Part shown: positions 10,359 to 20,340 of the stretch, piece by piece | Layout of the letters: every line of letters begins with the position of its first letter | How positions within the stretch are numbered: position 1 is the first letter of the stretch | Source of the DNA: an uncultured Holophagaceae bacterium | GTDB lineage: Bacteria > Acidobacteriota > Holophagae > Holophagales > Holophagaceae | Length of the DNA: 64,000 nt | Assembly: GCA_903884655.1 (NCBI GenBank) | Contig: CAISFO010000033.1 | Span: 62,001-126,000 of the forward strand | Direction: 5' to 3' | The notes under the pieces: generated by a model | What the model saw: only the letters and a program-made list of their open reading frames with translations | The model's database searches: none | Told to the model about the DNA's origin: nothing | Translations under genes and position numbers: made by a program

Positions 10359-11315
10359 ATGCCCCTCCCTCCGCCGCAATCCCCGCCCGCCATCGCCGTA
10401 CCCGCACCCAGCGGCCAGGAGGCGGAGGGGGCCCTGCTGGAAGCCTATGACTGGGGACGCCCGCTGCCGAAGGGCTCGGGCCTCAAGGGGCCGGTCGCCC
10501 TGGAATACCGGTGGCTGCAGGCCTCCGCCACGTTCGATCCCGCGCGGGATCTGCCTGCCAATCCCTTTGCGACGGGAGCGCGGCGGCAGGAGGCGGAGGC
10601 CCTCCGGCACCTGTTGAGGGCCCCCAGGGAGCGCCTGATGCAGGCACTGAAGGCCCTGCCCCTGAAGGAATCCGGAACGGCCCTGGCCCTCTGGCGCTGG
10701 GGCCAGGCCCAGGTGAGGTCCGGGACCTTAGATGCGGGGCTCCGGCGGACCTGGGAAGACCGCCTTCTCCGCAAGGGACCGGCCCTGACACGCGGGTACG
10801 CCCTGCGCCACGCCCTCTGCTGGGCCCTGGCCGAGCAGGACGAGGCCCGCTTCGCCGCTCTCCGGAACACCGCAGGCGATGGGGCTGCGGACTTCTCGGG
10901 CATGCAGCGGCTCTTCGGTCTGCTGGGCGGGCCTTCGCCCCTCTTTCGCCTGTGGGCCTTGCCGGGCCTGTCCTACCGGGATCTCTCGCTGGATCAACTG
11001 GGCGGGTCCCGTCTCTGGATCTGCCCCATGGAGGACGACCGCTTCCCGGTCCTGCCACCCGGCACCCGCTGGATCATCCCCAGCGCCGCTGGGGAACTGG
11101 ACGAGCGGGAGGCGAGCCTGCCTGAAACCATCCGGTCGGAAGCCAATGCAATCGCGGCCAGGCTCGAATTCGCGAAGCGCACCGCCTCCTTCGCGCCCAG
11201 CCGGCAGGCCTTCGAGCATCTGGGCCTGGTCTGGTTCCCCATCCTCATCGAACTGGACGACAAGGGGAACATTCAATCCGTGCGCATGGGGGATGCGGCG
11301 CCGCAAAAGCCCTAG
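10359..11315 (+). CDS. Hypothetical protein
   Basis: A 318-residue soluble protein with a Pro-rich start and no signal peptide. The body is rich in Ala, Leu and Arg and has mixed helical stretches (RRQEAEALRHLLRAPRERLMQALKALPL). No known motif is recognised. It is divergent from pyrF and convergent with the M1-type peptidase. Its stop and the peptidase stop share the tetranucleotide CTAG. Confidence 0.65.
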   Translation: MPLPPPQSPPAIAVPAPSGQEAEGALLEAYDWGRPLPKGSGLKGPVALEYRWLQASATFDPARDLPANPFATGARRQEAEALRHLLRAPRERLMQALKALPLKESGTALALWRWGQAQVRSGTLDAGLRRTWEDRLLRKGPALTRGYALRHALCWALAEQDEARFAALRNTAGDGAADFSGMQRLFGLLGGPSPLFRLWALPGLSYRDLSLDQLGGSRLWICPMEDDRFPVLPPGTRWIIPSAAGELDEREASLPETIRSEANAIAARLEFAKRTASFAPSRQAFEHLGLVWFPILIELDDKGNIQSVRMGDAAPQKP

Positions 11316-13258
11316 CCGATTCCGCAGCCCTGCATCCAGCCGGCCACGGCGCCCCAGACCATCTGGGCCCAGTAGTGGAAGCCCCGCCGCACGGGTTTCG
11401 GCGTGTAGCTGGCGTGCAGGCGGTCCTTCAGCATGGGATAGTTGCCATCGGGATCCAGCACGGCCGCAGTCACAGGGGAATCGAACTCGTAGGTGATCCA
11501 CCGGTCCTGCCCATCCCAGGTGAGCCGCTGCTCTTCCCGGTTCTCCAGACGGACCCAGAGGGTGATGGGCACCCGGATGCCGCCCTTCCGCTCGAGGGTG
11601 ATGGAGCCCACCCGGCCGGGCGTCTCAGGTTGTGGAGCGGCAAACACGGGCGCCTTGTCCGAGAAGAGCCAGCCGCCCTGGAGGGTGTCCCGGCTTCTCA
11701 CTCCGCGAATGACGTAGTCCAGCGCCTCCGTGCCTTCCACGAAATCCCGCCAGAAGGAGCTCAGGTCGCGGCCAGACACCCGCTCGGCAATGCGCTTGAA
11801 GTCGTTCCGGTTCGGATGATGGAAGGCCATCTCCTGCGTGTAGGCGCGCATGACCTGCTCCATCACCGGGCGACCCAGCATGGCCTCCAGCTGGTTCAGC
11901 ACGTGCATGGGCTTCGCGTAGGCCGAAACGAGATAGCTATGCACATTGAGGGTCTTGAACCCGAACCGGGTGAGCGGATCGGCGCTGGGGAGGGACCAGT
12001 AGCTTTCCCATTTCATGAAGTCCGTACCGATCTGGAAGCGGCGTCCACCCAGCAGCGAGTGGTAGCTGCGTTCCATGGCCTTGTGCGTGAACCAGGTGGT
12101 GAAGCCCTCGTCGAGCCAGGGTTCTTCGAATTCATTGTTGGCCAGCATGCCGTAGAAGAACTGGTGGCCGCATTCATGGATGGCCGTCTCTTCGAGCGGA
12201 CCCCGCAGCTGGAAGGGATCGAAAGCCACGGAACTGGAGGTGATGAGGGTCGGGTATTCCATGCCATCCGCCCCCTCGGCCTCCTTCGGGGTATCGATGA
12301 CCGTCAAGGTCGGATAGGGGTATTTGAAATACCACTCCTCGCTCCAGCGCAATGCGTTTTCCACCGCCCGGCGCTGCCGCTGGAAGTTGCCACGATTGGC
12401 CCCATCGATGTAGTAGAAGACCTGCACGCCGCGGTACTCGGCCATGGCGGGCTTCCGCCAGCTTTCCTGGGGCATCACGGCCCAGGCGAAATCGTGGACG
12501 TCCTCGGCGTGTAGACGCCAGATGACATTCAGGGGAAGCTTGGGATCCCGCTCGACCTCCGTCACGAAGTTGGTCTGGGTGCCCGTATGGGCCAGTCCCA
12601 AGGCGTTCGGCAGGGACAGGGCCACGTCGTAGACGCCGAAATCCGCGAAGAATTCCGTGTTGGCGTGGTAGGCGTGGCAATTCCAGCGGTCCCCCTGATA
12701 GACGCCCACCTTGGGGAACCACTGGCCGGACATGAGGAAGTTCCCGGACCACCCACTGCGGGCAAGGACTTTCGGATAGCGGTTCTCCCAGGCGATCTCT
12801 ACATGGATGGTCTCGCCCGGGGCCACGACCCGGGGCAGGTTCACCCAGCGGACGGTCTCATCCTCACCGTCGTGCCCCACCAGGTCTCGCCCTTCCATGC
12901 GCACACTGAGGAGACGGCAATACCCCCAGCTGGAGGCGCTTGCTGGGCGCCCCAGGCGATCGGGACTCGACGCGCCACCACTTTCCCTCATGAAAAGACT
13001 CTGGGGACCTTTGAATGCGTTGAGATAAAGATGCAGTGGCAATTCCTGGGTCGGGGCTGTGCCCGTATTCCGCCAAGTGATCGTCTCCCGACCTTCCAGC
13101 GTCTTGTGTTCGAAGTCCAGCGTCGCCTCGATGCGGTAGTTGGCAACCCGGGGCGACCTGGGCTTGTCGAACCACTTTTCCGTCGTCCAGGTCCGCGGAC
13201 CCGCCGCCAGTGCCACGGCGGCAACCATCCCCAGCAGAGCCAGCCAGCGGCGTCCCAT
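11312..13258 (-). CDS. Secreted M1-family-like metallopeptidase
   Basis: The zinc site is complete: HECGHQFFYG (HExxH) followed 19 residues later by the Glu of WLDEGFTTW, as in gluzincins of family M1. The N-terminal beta domain (IEATLDFEHKTLEGRETITWRN) is also typical. The ORF opens further upstream, but the ATG at 13258 has AGGGGAG at 5 nt and begins a clean signal peptide (MGRRWLALLGMVAAVALAAG), giving about 648 residues. Exported aminopeptidase activity is inferred from the family. Confidence 0.9.
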   Translation of the reverse strand: MGRRWLALLGMVAAVALAAGPRTWTTEKWFDKPRSPRVANYRIEATLDFEHKTLEGRETITWRNTGTAPTQELPLHLYLNAFKGPQSLFMRESGGASSPDRLGRPASASSWGYCRLLSVRMEGRDLVGHDGEDETVRWVNLPRVVAPGETIHVEIAWENRYPKVLARSGWSGNFLMSGQWFPKVGVYQGDRWNCHAYHANTEFFADFGVYDVALSLPNALGLAHTGTQTNFVTEVERDPKLPLNVIWRLHAEDVHDFAWAVMPQESWRKPAMAEYRGVQVFYYIDGANRGNFQRQRRAVENALRWSEEWYFKYPYPTLTVIDTPKEAEGADGMEYPTLITSSSVAFDPFQLRGPLEETAIHECGHQFFYGMLANNEFEEPWLDEGFTTWFTHKAMERSYHSLLGGRRFQIGTDFMKWESYWSLPSADPLTRFGFKTLNVHSYLVSAYAKPMHVLNQLEAMLGRPVMEQVMRAYTQEMAFHHPNRNDFKRIAERVSGRDLSSFWRDFVEGTEALDYVIRGVRSRDTLQGGWLFSDKAPVFAAPQPETPGRVGSITLERKGGIRVPITLWVRLENREEQRLTWDGQDRWITYEFDSPVTAAVLDPDGNYPMLKDRLHASYTPKPVRRGFHYWAQMVWGAVAGWMQGCGIG

Positions 13259-13310
13259 CGAAACTCCCCTACCTCCGGCCAGCATACCAAGGGTGGACCA
13301 AGGTGCGTCC

Positions 13311-13338
13311 TTGCCGTTCCCCCAATCCCTGCTACACT
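13311..13338 (+). promoter_or_regulatory. Sigma-70-type promoter of tRNA-fMet
   Basis: TTGCCG, 16 nt, TACACT, with the mature tRNA beginning 12 nt after the -10 box. Confidence 0.55.
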
Positions 13339-13349
13339 CAGATTCCTAC

Positions 13350-13426
<77 letters not shown>

Positions 13427-13438
13427 ATGAAAGACCCG

Positions 13439-13478
13439 AAGAGGCCCGCCAACACTACGTTTGCGGGCCTCTTGCTTT
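13439..13478 (+). terminator. Rho-independent-like terminator after tRNA-fMet
   Basis: AAGAGGCCCGC and GCGGGCCTCTT form a perfect 11-bp stem with a 13-nt loop, followed by a short, T-poor tail (gcttt). Confidence 0.6.
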
Positions 13479-13979
13479 GTGCCTGATGACTTTGCCTTTG
13501 GACACAAGCGGACACCCCAGGACACCGGAAACACCCATGTGGACACCCCTAGGTGGCACAAAGGTGGCACAAGAGTTTCTACGCCATGACACTGCAGACC
13601 GCCTTGCCTTGGGTACACACATTCCGGAAGAGAGTCCAATCAGGATGATGTGCTACTCCTCCAAATTGAAAAGGGTTCAGCTACTACCAGGAGCCGAAAG
13701 AAAGCATGTGATTTCCGGATGTGCGGGCCGGTAGGTAATAGGCTCATGAGTTTATGGAGCGCATCAGCCCCAATCTGGATTTGTGGATTGCACAGCCTGG
13801 TTCTTGCTCTTGTCGCACATGGGGATTTGCGATACCCGCACGTTTGAAAGAGTCAAGCAACTGGAAGGCCTCCCCACGGGAAGGCAGGTGGCCATGGTCA
13901 GTCGCATGGCCCTTTCATGATGCGCCCTGCACTCACGCTTACGGCCCTCGTGGTGGTAGTCCCGCCAATGCCATTGCTT
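13479..13979. other. No confident gene; tandem GGTGGCACA remnant
   Basis: No convincing ORF. It contains AGGTGGCACAAAGGTGGCAC at 13551-13570, which is nearly repeated at 40227-40250 beside the other att copy, and several GGACAC words. The lower GC content than the flanks and the position next to attL suggest remnants of integration or an eroded integrase tail, but no recombinase motif is seen. Confidence 0.4.
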
Positions 13980-14333
13980 TCAGCAGTGACCGCCGTGGTA
14001 TTCGACCCTCGGACCGGGTTTTCGCTTCGGTTTGGCCTCTTCCGTTGGCTTGGGCTTGGCAAACATTGAAAGATGAGTACGTATTGCCCAGGCAAAGCGG
14101 GCGGGAAGGCTAGCCTTGCGCCTGTGCGCCCTTCTTCGTTGGAGTGGGAGCACAAAGTCCCTGTGCCTCCGTTCCTGTCTCCGTCTATTGACCCTGTAGA
14201 GCGAATAGATAGCAAACACGATGAATGAGGCTGAGATCAGGAAGATGAAGAGGTCAACGTTCAATGGGAAATCCATGGAGAACGGGGGAACCAGACTAGC
14301 AGGCACTGAGACCGCCTTGTAATAAGGTGACAT
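13980..14333 (-). CDS. Possible small single-pass membrane protein
   Basis: A 117-residue ORF with one strong transmembrane helix (VDLFIFLISASFIVFAIYSLY) followed by an extremely basic cytoplasmic-type tail (RVNRRRQERRHRDF...KPKPTEEAKPKRK). The internal ATG at 14276 (MDFPLN) may be the true start. No convincing Shine-Dalgarno sequence stands before either. Placed just inside the left island edge. Function unknown. Confidence 0.4.
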   Translation of the reverse strand: MSPYYKAVSVPASLVPPFSMDFPLNVDLFIFLISASFIVFAIYSLYRVNRRRQERRHRDFVLPLQRRRAHRRKASLPARFAWAIRTHLSMFAKPKPTEEAKPKRKPGPRVEYHGGHC

Positions 14334-14456
14334 CAGATACGGAGGTTTGACGGGATTTGTCTACCCCACGGGCCTATACTTGACCTGCATGAAGAGTCCC
14401 TATGGCAGGGACGGCAATCGAGCAAGCTGCCACGGCGCCCTGGATCGAGAGGTTCC

Positions 14457-14648
14457 ATGCGCGAGGACATCGGCAAACCGAAGGACCGCTCCCAGGCCGA
14501 CCTGCTGGAAGAGCGGATCGCTCGCCTGGAGAAGCGGAACCCCCAGGCCCTCATCCTGTTCCTTCATAGGACCCAGTTGGACAGTCTTAGGCGCCAGGAG
14601 AGGCAGCGGGCGGGGTTGGAGAGGCCCTGGCCGGACCTGTGCGAGTAG
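14457..14648 (+). CDS. Possible small coiled-coil protein
   Basis: A 63-residue ORF with a charged helical core (LLEERIARLEKRNPQALILFL) that may be coiled coil. GAGAGG lies 4 nt before the ATG. No homology is recognised. The following 14649-15018 stretch has no supportable gene. Confidence 0.4.
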   Translation: MREDIGKPKDRSQADLLEERIARLEKRNPQALILFLHRTQLDSLRRQERQRAGLERPWPDLCE

Positions 14649-15018
14649 GCACCGCGGATGCGGATCTTGCCTGCCTTGAAAACGAGGCAGCCAAGGAAGC
14701 CCATATCCTCCCGCGAGGTTGGCACCTCCACATGGTGGTTTGGCACTACCGATGTGGATTCGTGGATCGGGGTTCCAGGAGCACATTCAGATCGGTCGAA
14801 AAGCTCATGTCATCGGGCAAATTGGTAGCCGATTGCTCGGCTTCATCAGAACCTCACGGATCCAGGAGGAAGTTGGGCAGCAGCGGGGTGACCCCAAGAT
14901 CTGCCAAGGCGCAGGTCACGCTCATCTCGTCAATTCGACCCGTGGTGAACTGGACTGGCACCTCTGGACGAGAGCCACTCTGGTGCGGCAGGGGTTCCCG
15001 GCACACTCTAGACACTGG

Positions 15019-18000
15019 TCAGGTCACAAAGGCATGGGCAGCTTCACTGAAGCGCTCGAATTCGTCGAGCAGGATTGGCAACCCGGCGGCCAGGGAGGCG
15101 AGGTCTCCGGCCAGGAGCGTCTGCTCCAGTTTCTGGGCCTGGAGGAACAAACCCCTGCCCCCAACCGTGACACTGGATCCGGCCAGGGAATGCAGCAGCT
15201 GCCCGACCACTTGGGGATCGGGAACCGTCGCAGCGTTCTCGATTTGCGTGAGGATGGTCGGGGCGGCCACCAGAAAGGTTTGCAGAATCTCGGCAGCAGC
15301 CTTCTGGTTCCCCATGAGGCGTCCCACGAAGTCCTCACTGTCGAAGGCGGGGAACGGCGCCTCCCTGGCCATGGCCCCAGCCGGTGCCGGTCGGTTGCTG
15401 GCGACAGGAGGCACCCCGAGGACCGGCAGGTGCCGTTGCAGGGCCTCCAGCAGGAGCGTTGGCTCGATGGGCTTAGAGAGGTAGTCATCCATGCCCGCAG
15501 CCAGGCACCACTCCCGGTCCTCGGTCATGGCGTGGGCCGTCATGGCCACGACGGGTATCTGGGGGTTCAGGACCCCGGACGCCGGCTTCCTCAGAGTGGC
15601 GGTGGCGGTCAGGCCGTCCATCACCGGCATCTGCACATCCATCAGGACGAGGTCGAAGGCCTGCCTCCGCAGCGCCGCGAGGGCCTCCTGGCCATCGGCG
15701 GCGACGGTCACCTGGACTCCCCACATATCAAGCAGAGCCACAGCGCATTCCACGTTGACCCCATTGTCCTCGGCCAGCAGGATCCTAGCACCCGCCAGCT
15801 GCGGGTTCGGTCTGCTGCAACTCTGCTCCTGGGCAGGCGACCCATGCTGGTTACGGGGCTGCAAGCCAAGCCTGGCAGTGAACCAGAACTCGGAGCCCTT
15901 GCCTGCTTCGCTCGTGACGCCGATTTCCCCACCCATCAGGCCGGTGATCCTGCGGGAGATGGCCAGCCCGAGACCCGTGCCCCTGTGCAGCCGCGTGCTG
16001 GAGGAGTCCACCTGAGTGAAGTTGTCGAAGATGGACTCCAGATGGGCTGCAGCGATGCCGATCCCGGTGTCCTTGACGCTGAACCGGAGCAGGGTTTCCT
16101 GCTCAGCCAAGGCCACCAGGCCAACTTGGAGGGTCACCGCGCCGGCGTCCGTGAACTTGATCGCGTTGCCGATCAGGTTGGTAAGCACCTGCCTCAGGCG
16201 GGTCGCGTCCCCGCAGAGCTGCTCCCGGGTATCTGGTTGAACCGTGAAGCTCAGGTCCAGACCCTTCGCCCGGGCAGAGAGCTGGAAGGAGGCGTGCAGC
16301 TCATCCAGCAACGCCCGGAGGTCGAAGTCGGCCCTCTTCAACTCGAACTTGCCCGCCTCGATCTTGGACAAGTCCAGGATGTCATTGATGATCTCCAGAA
16401 GGGCCTTCCCGCTGGCGTGCGCCAACTCCGCCTGGCGGCTCTGCTTGGCGTCCAGGGGGCTCATCAGTAACAGATTGAGCATGCCGAGGATGCCGTTCAT
16501 GGGGGTCCGGATCTCATGGCTCATGTTTGCAAGGAACTCCGACTTCGCCTGGGTGGCCTTTTCGGCCTGGAGCGCCAGCTGGTTGGCCCGGTTCCTCTCC
16601 TCCAGCAGGCGGGCATTCGCGTCGACGTTTTCCGTGATGTCCGTCATGGCACCCACCATCCGGATGGGACGGCCCTCCAGGTCCCACTCCACCACCTTCC
16701 CGCGGTCGAGCACCCAGATCAGCTTGCCTGTCTCATGCCGCATGCGGTGCTGGCTCAGGAAGGGCGTTCCGTGAGCTAGGGTTGCCGCGACCTTCGCCAG
16801 GACCCCCGGGCGATCCTCCTCCACGATCTTCGACGCGAAGAAGTCATTGGGGTGCTCGATGTAGCTCTCGTCCAGTCCCAGGATCTGGCACCAGCGGGCG
16901 TTGTGCCGCGCCCGGTCGAGGGAGAGGTTCCAGTCCCAGATCCCTTCCCCCGAGGCCTCGAGGGCGTAGGCCAGCCGCGATTCCAGGTCCAGGCGGGAGG
17001 CCTCCGCCTGTTCGAGGTGGGTCGTGTCGCGGAGGGTCACGATCAGCCCCGCCACCTCGTCCCCGCTGTAAAGCAGGTGGGTCGAATACTGCGCCGGGAA
17101 GTCCGATCCGTCTGCCCGCCGGAGCCTTGCGCCCTGCATGGTGATGCCTCCGCCATGGCTGAGCGCCTGGAAGACGTCGCAGGGGCCCGCCACCGGAGGC
17201 TGCACCGCTTCCGGCACCGGCTCCAGGACGGACCGGGAGGTCTTCCCTGCGCCCCTGTGCTCAAGGGCGGGCCACTGCAGCCCGTTGCAGGGCCGCTCGC
17301 AGGCTTCGCAGCTGCCGCGCAGACCGATGCCAACGAGGCGGTTCATGTTCTGGCCGAGCAGCTGAGCTTCGTGTTCGTAGCCCAGCAGCCGGACGCAGGC
17401 CGCATTGCAGAAGAGGCAGGCGCCCGTGCGGTCCATGCCGTAGATGGCCTCGTCCGTGGACGCCATCAGTGCCTGGAGCCGTCCCAACCGAGCCTCGGCC
17501 AGGCTGGCCTCGCCCTGCTTGGCCCTGGCCAGTGAATTCAACAGGAGGAAGACGGCGCCGCTGGCCAGCGCTCCGAGCAGCAGGATCGACAGGTGCCCCG
17601 TCCGCCCGAAGGAGACGCCGGCGCCGCTCAGAGGTCGAGTGCGCAGGGTCCAGACCCGGCCGGCCACGTTGAGCCGCTGCTCGGTCCCCAGAGCCGGTGT
17701 ATCGCTGCCCAGGCTACCCAGGCTTATCATCCGGTCCCCATCCCAGGCCGAGGCGCCGTCGAAGAGCTCCAGACCGATCTGCGGGGCCCCGGGGGCGGCC
17801 AGAATTGCGCTCATCAGGTCCTGCATCCGGAAGGCCATGTAAGTCCAGCCCAGGAGGGCCTGCCGCCTTTCCGGGACCGTGCCCAGGGGGGCGCCCCGCC
17901 GGTAGACCGGAGCGAAGAGCAGGGTCCCGGCCTGGACATTGGTGGAGAATTCCTGGAAAAGCTGCACCTTCCCCGAGAGGACGGTTTCTCCCGTGTCGCG

Positions 18001-18534
18001 GGCGCGGTGCAGCGCCTCCCTCCGAACGGGCTCGGCGAGCATGTCCCGGAAGAAGGCCTGCCGGTTGCGCTCGTCTCCGGGTTCGAGGTAGAGGATCGAG
18101 CTGATGCCGCCCTCTGGCGGCAGGGGTCCCCCGGGGATGACCTCATAGCGGGGGAAGCCTTCAGCCCGCATCCGCCGGACGTGGGCAGCGAGGGCTGCCG
18201 TGGGAATCCACCTGGCGAAGCCGAGCCCCTGGACGCCTTGATCGTTGCGACCCAGGTCCAGGCTCTGAACATAGCGTCGCCAGGCCTCCCGGTCAGGCAG
18301 AACGGGCTGCTGGGCGAGGAACGCGGCCGCGGCCGCGATGACCTGCCCGTGACGCTCCATTCGCAGGGCGATCCGGCTCTGCAGGTAGGCGGCATCGGCC
18401 AGGAAGCGCGCCTGGCTGCGCTGGGCCTCCTCATTCCGGATGTAGGCCCAGGCGGCGGTGGTCATGCTCAGGCCCACCAGCAGCCCCAGCAAGGGCTGCC
18501 CGTAGCGCATCAAGAAGGATGGTAGGCGGGACAT
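15019..18534 (-). CDS. CHASE-PAS-PAS hybrid sensor histidine kinase with REC and Hpt
   Basis: About 1171 residues. A first transmembrane helix ([18 protein letters not shown]) is followed by a periplasmic CHASE-type sensor, then a second helix ([18 protein letters not shown]), two PAS domains, HisKA with [13 protein letters not shown], an HATPase with DTGIGI and [11 protein letters not shown], a receiver with [13 protein letters not shown], and a C-terminal Hpt with LLHSLAGSS. All phosphotransfer residues look intact, so it is a complete phosphorelay in one protein. The ORF opens upstream, but GGAG lies 6 nt before the ATG at 18534. A -24/-12 promoter and upstream motif of the shared set lie 165-285 bp upstream. 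Confidence 0.92.
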   Translation of the reverse strand: MSRLPSFLMRYGQPLLGLLVGLSMTTAAWAYIRNEEAQRSQARFLADAAYLQSRIALRMERHGQVIAAAAAFLAQQPVLPDREAWRRYVQSLDLGRNDQGVQGLGFARWIPTAALAAHVRRMRAEGFPRYEVIPGGPLPPEGGISSILYLEPGDERNRQAFFRDMLAEPVRREALHRARDTGETVLSGKVQLFQEFSTNVQAGTLLFAPVYRRGAPLGTVPERRQALLGWTYMAFRMQDLMSAILAAPGAPQIGLELFDGASAWDGDRMISLGSLGSDTPALGTEQRLNVAGRVWTLRTRPLSGAGVSFGRTGHLSILLLGALASGAVFLLLNSLARAKQGEASLAEARLGRLQALMASTDEAIYGMDRTGACLFCNAACVRLLGYEHEAQLLGQNMNRLVGIGLRGSCEACERPCNGLQWPALEHRGAGKTSRSVLEPVPEAVQPPVAGPCDVFQALSHGGGITMQGARLRRADGSDFPAQYSTHLLYSGDEVAGLIVTLRDTTHLEQAEASRLDLESRLAYALEASGEGIWDWNLSLDRARHNARWCQILGLDESYIEHPNDFFASKIVEEDRPGVLAKVAATLAHGTPFLSQHRMRHETGKLIWVLDRGKVVEWDLEGRPIRMVGAMTDITENVDANARLLEERNRANQLALQAEKATQAKSEFLANMSHEIRTPMNGILGMLNLLLMSPLDAKQSRQAELAHASGKALLEIINDILDLSKIEAGKFELKRADFDLRALLDELHASFQLSARAKGLDLSFTVQPDTREQLCGDATRLRQVLTNLIGNAIKFTDAGAVTLQVGLVALAEQETLLRFSVKDTGIGIAAAHLESIFDNFTQVDSSSTRLHRGTGLGLAISRRITGLMGGEIGVTSEAGKGSEFWFTARLGLQPRNQHGSPAQEQSCSRPNPQLAGARILLAEDNGVNVECAVALLDMWGVQVTVAADGQEALAALRRQAFDLVLMDVQMPVMDGLTATATLRKPASGVLNPQIPVVAMTAHAMTEDREWCLAAGMDDYLSKPIEPTLLLEALQRHLPVLGVPPVASNRPAPAGAMAREAPFPAFDSEDFVGRLMGNQKAAAEILQTFLVAAPTILTQIENAATVPDPQVVGQLLHSLAGSSVTVGGRGLFLQAQKLEQTLLAGDLASLAAGLPILLDEFERFSEAAHAFVT

Positions 18535-18696
18535 CGGCATCTCCGTAGATTCTTCGGGTGCTTGGGTGTGGCCGGTGCCGTCCGGGTTACCTCTGTCTGG
18601 CCAAGGCCCCGGAACGGGTGGAAGGTCTGCATCCCGGCCCTCGGTCCAACCCGCCAGGGGTGTTCCTCGGTGGAGCAGGTGCCGCCTTGCCTTTCT

Positions 18697-18717
18697 CCAT
18701 TCAGGTCTCGTGCCAGC
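18697..18717 (-). promoter_or_regulatory. Sigma-54-like -24/-12 promoter A (hybrid kinase)
   Basis: On the minus strand TGGCACG, four bases, CTGA then AT. The -24 element is a perfect sigma-54 consensus. The -12 element has GA in place of the usual GC, a deviation shared by the other three copies. It lies 80 nt from the conserved upstream motif and about 165 nt before the kinase start. Confidence 0.6.
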
Positions 18718-18794
18718 TGGGACAGAACTTGCAACAAGCCGCATTCATTCAGTTGCGGATTCACAGAGCGGGACAGTGCCGGCCCTTTTCAGCG

Positions 18795-18818
18795 AATCCG
18801 GTACGACTTTCGCGATTC
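18795..18818 (-). promoter_or_regulatory. Conserved upstream activator-like site A
   Basis: Copy A of the 24-bp motif; plus-strand form AATCnGGTACGnCTTT followed by CGCGATTC. Three further copies occur at 24801, 27166 and 28641. Its edge is 80 nt from the -24 box. Confidence 0.65.
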
Positions 18819-18949
18819 CGGGCTGCCTTTGGATGGTGGCCAGCTTCTAGCGACCGGGCCGAGGCCTCGGTAGCCCGGCGGCAGCTCCTTATGTCAACCT
18901 TCTCCTCACTGAGCCGAAGAGTGGTTGGACAGCCCGCCTGGAGTCACCC

Positions 18950-19360
18950 GTGGACATGCCCGACCGCCTCCGCCCGACCCGTCGCCAAGCCCTTGGGCTG
19001 CTGCTCGCCACCCTGCTGGCGGGCCCAGCCTGGGCCCAGGCCACGGCCAGCATTCCCATCTCCGTCCATATCCGGTCCCACGCGGCGGGCGGTTACGAGC
19101 CCTCCTCTGAGCTGCTCCTGCGCGGCCGGGTGATCGGCCGCGACCAGGGTCTGTTCCTGGTGCGCATCGCGGCCGGGGTTGTGCGGGTGAACGCGGGAGC
19201 ATGGCCTGGCCCCGAGCCCCGGGACGCCAAGGCCAGCCTCGAGATCCTCGCCGCCCGGCGCCAGGAGAACGGCCGCCAGATCTTCCTGGCCCGGGAGATC
19301 CGCACCGCCAGCGGCACCGTGGTCCTGCGGGACACCCAAGGTGTGCCCCTGCCCCGCTGA
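18950..19360 (+). CDS. Small secreted protein of unknown function
   Basis: A 136-residue protein with a signal peptide (RRQALGLLLATLLAGPAWAQA); the RR pair gives it a slight Tat look. The mature part is beta-rich (IPISVHIRSHAAGGYEPSSELLLRGRVIG). The start is GTG at 18950 with GGAG 6 nt upstream. It is the only plus-strand gene in the fimbrial/kinase block and ends directly against the stop of the convergent DUF4402 gene (TGATCA). It may belong to the fimbrial system by position only. Confidence 0.65.
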   Translation: MDMPDRLRPTRRQALGLLLATLLAGPAWAQATASIPISVHIRSHAAGGYEPSSELLLRGRVIGRDQGLFLVRIAAGVVRVNAGAWPGPEPRDAKASLEILAARRQENGRQIFLAREIRTASGTVVLRDTQGVPLPR

Positions 19361-20314
19361 TCAGTTGTAGGTCACGGTCACGGTAAAGGTCCCGTTGTAG
19401 TCCCCGTCCGCCTGGTTCGCGTTTACGCGCAGTGTGGCGCCGACCGTGAGTGCTTGGCTGCCCAGGGAACTGAGCGTTCCTGTTGGGCCCGGGCTACTCG
19501 TGAAGGTGTCCACGATCATGGCGGTCCCCGGACCGGTCAGGCTGATGGAAGAGGGCAGCCCGATGGAGTAGCCGGCACTGGCCGCGCCGGTAACGGTGAA
19601 GGCCGCGGCTGTTCCCACGTGGAGGCTGCATGAGGTTGGTCCGTTAGTTCCGCCGGTGAAACTCCGCACCCCGGCCGCGGTGAGCTGCACCGTGCCGGCG
19701 ACCGTGCCCCTGAAGACATCGCCAAAGTCCAGGCCGACGCTGCTGGTGATGCCGATGGCCTGTTCGACGACCACTGTGACATTGAAAACCTGAGTGTCTG
19801 TTTTATTGTAGGTGTTGGTGGTGTCCGTAGCCGTCAGGGTGAAGGAACCGGTGTAGGTGCCTGCGGTCGGGTTGGGCCCTAGGGAGATGGTTACGCCGAG
19901 GGTGATCGTGGGGGTGGTACCGGTGCCGCTGTTCCCAGGAAAAGTGCCGCTGGAACTTGACAGGATTACGGGGTTGGCCGAGAGGGAGGTGGCTCCCGAC
20001 TTGATCAGGCTGAAGGAGCCGGTGGTATTGGCCAGGGAATAACCGTGCTTGTGGGTTCCCGTCACGGTGAAGCTGCCCACGGCCACGGGCGCAGTCTGCT
20101 CAAGGCTTGTGCCGAGGGTGACGGTGCGGTTCCCGGAGGAGTTGAGGGTGACGGTCCCGGCGCTCGTGCCGGCGACGACGGTCCCGGCGTTGATGCCCGA
20201 GATCAAATTGATGACCGGGGCTGTCTGCGCTTTGAGGGGCAGCGCTGCCGGCGCAAGCAGCAATCCGAGGGCAAGGGTCCGGCAGAGGAAGGATCGGCAA
20301 CTCTCGGGGCGCAT
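19361..20314 (-). CDS. Tandem DUF4402 fimbrial protein (tip or adhesin candidate)
   Basis: About 317 residues with a signal peptide (FLCRTLALGLLLAPAALPLKAQ) and two DUF4402-like beta-sandwich repeats. The first ends in AGTYTGSFTLTATDT, the second begins LDFGDVFRGTVAGTVQL and ends in DGDYNGTFTVTVTYN. DUF4402 proteins are fimbrial or pilin-like surface subunits. The two-domain form and last position after the usher suggest a tip protein, an inference. The ATG at 20314 has GAGGAGG upstream; the track start at 20344 overlaps the usher stop. Confidence 0.8.
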   Translation of the reverse strand: MRPESCRSFLCRTLALGLLLAPAALPLKAQTAPVINLISGINAGTVVAGTSAGTVTLNSSGNRTVTLGTSLEQTAPVAVGSFTVTGTHKHGYSLANTTGSFSLIKSGATSLSANPVILSSSSGTFPGNSGTGTTPTITLGVTISLGPNPTAGTYTGSFTLTATDTTNTYNKTDTQVFNVTVVVEQAIGITSSVGLDFGDVFRGTVAGTVQLTAAGVRSFTGGTNGPTSCSLHVGTAAAFTVTGAASAGYSIGLPSSISLTGPGTAMIVDTFTSSPGPTGTLSSLGSQALTVGATLRVNANQADGDYNGTFTVTVTYN

Positions 20315-20340
20315 GGGGTTCCTCCTCGGGGACGGACTGG

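Noticed and set aside
9581-10393. N-terminal extension of the 451-aa ORF at 9038-10393
   Set aside because: It is out of frame over pyrF and low in complexity; the real gene starts at the ATG overlapping the pyrF stop.
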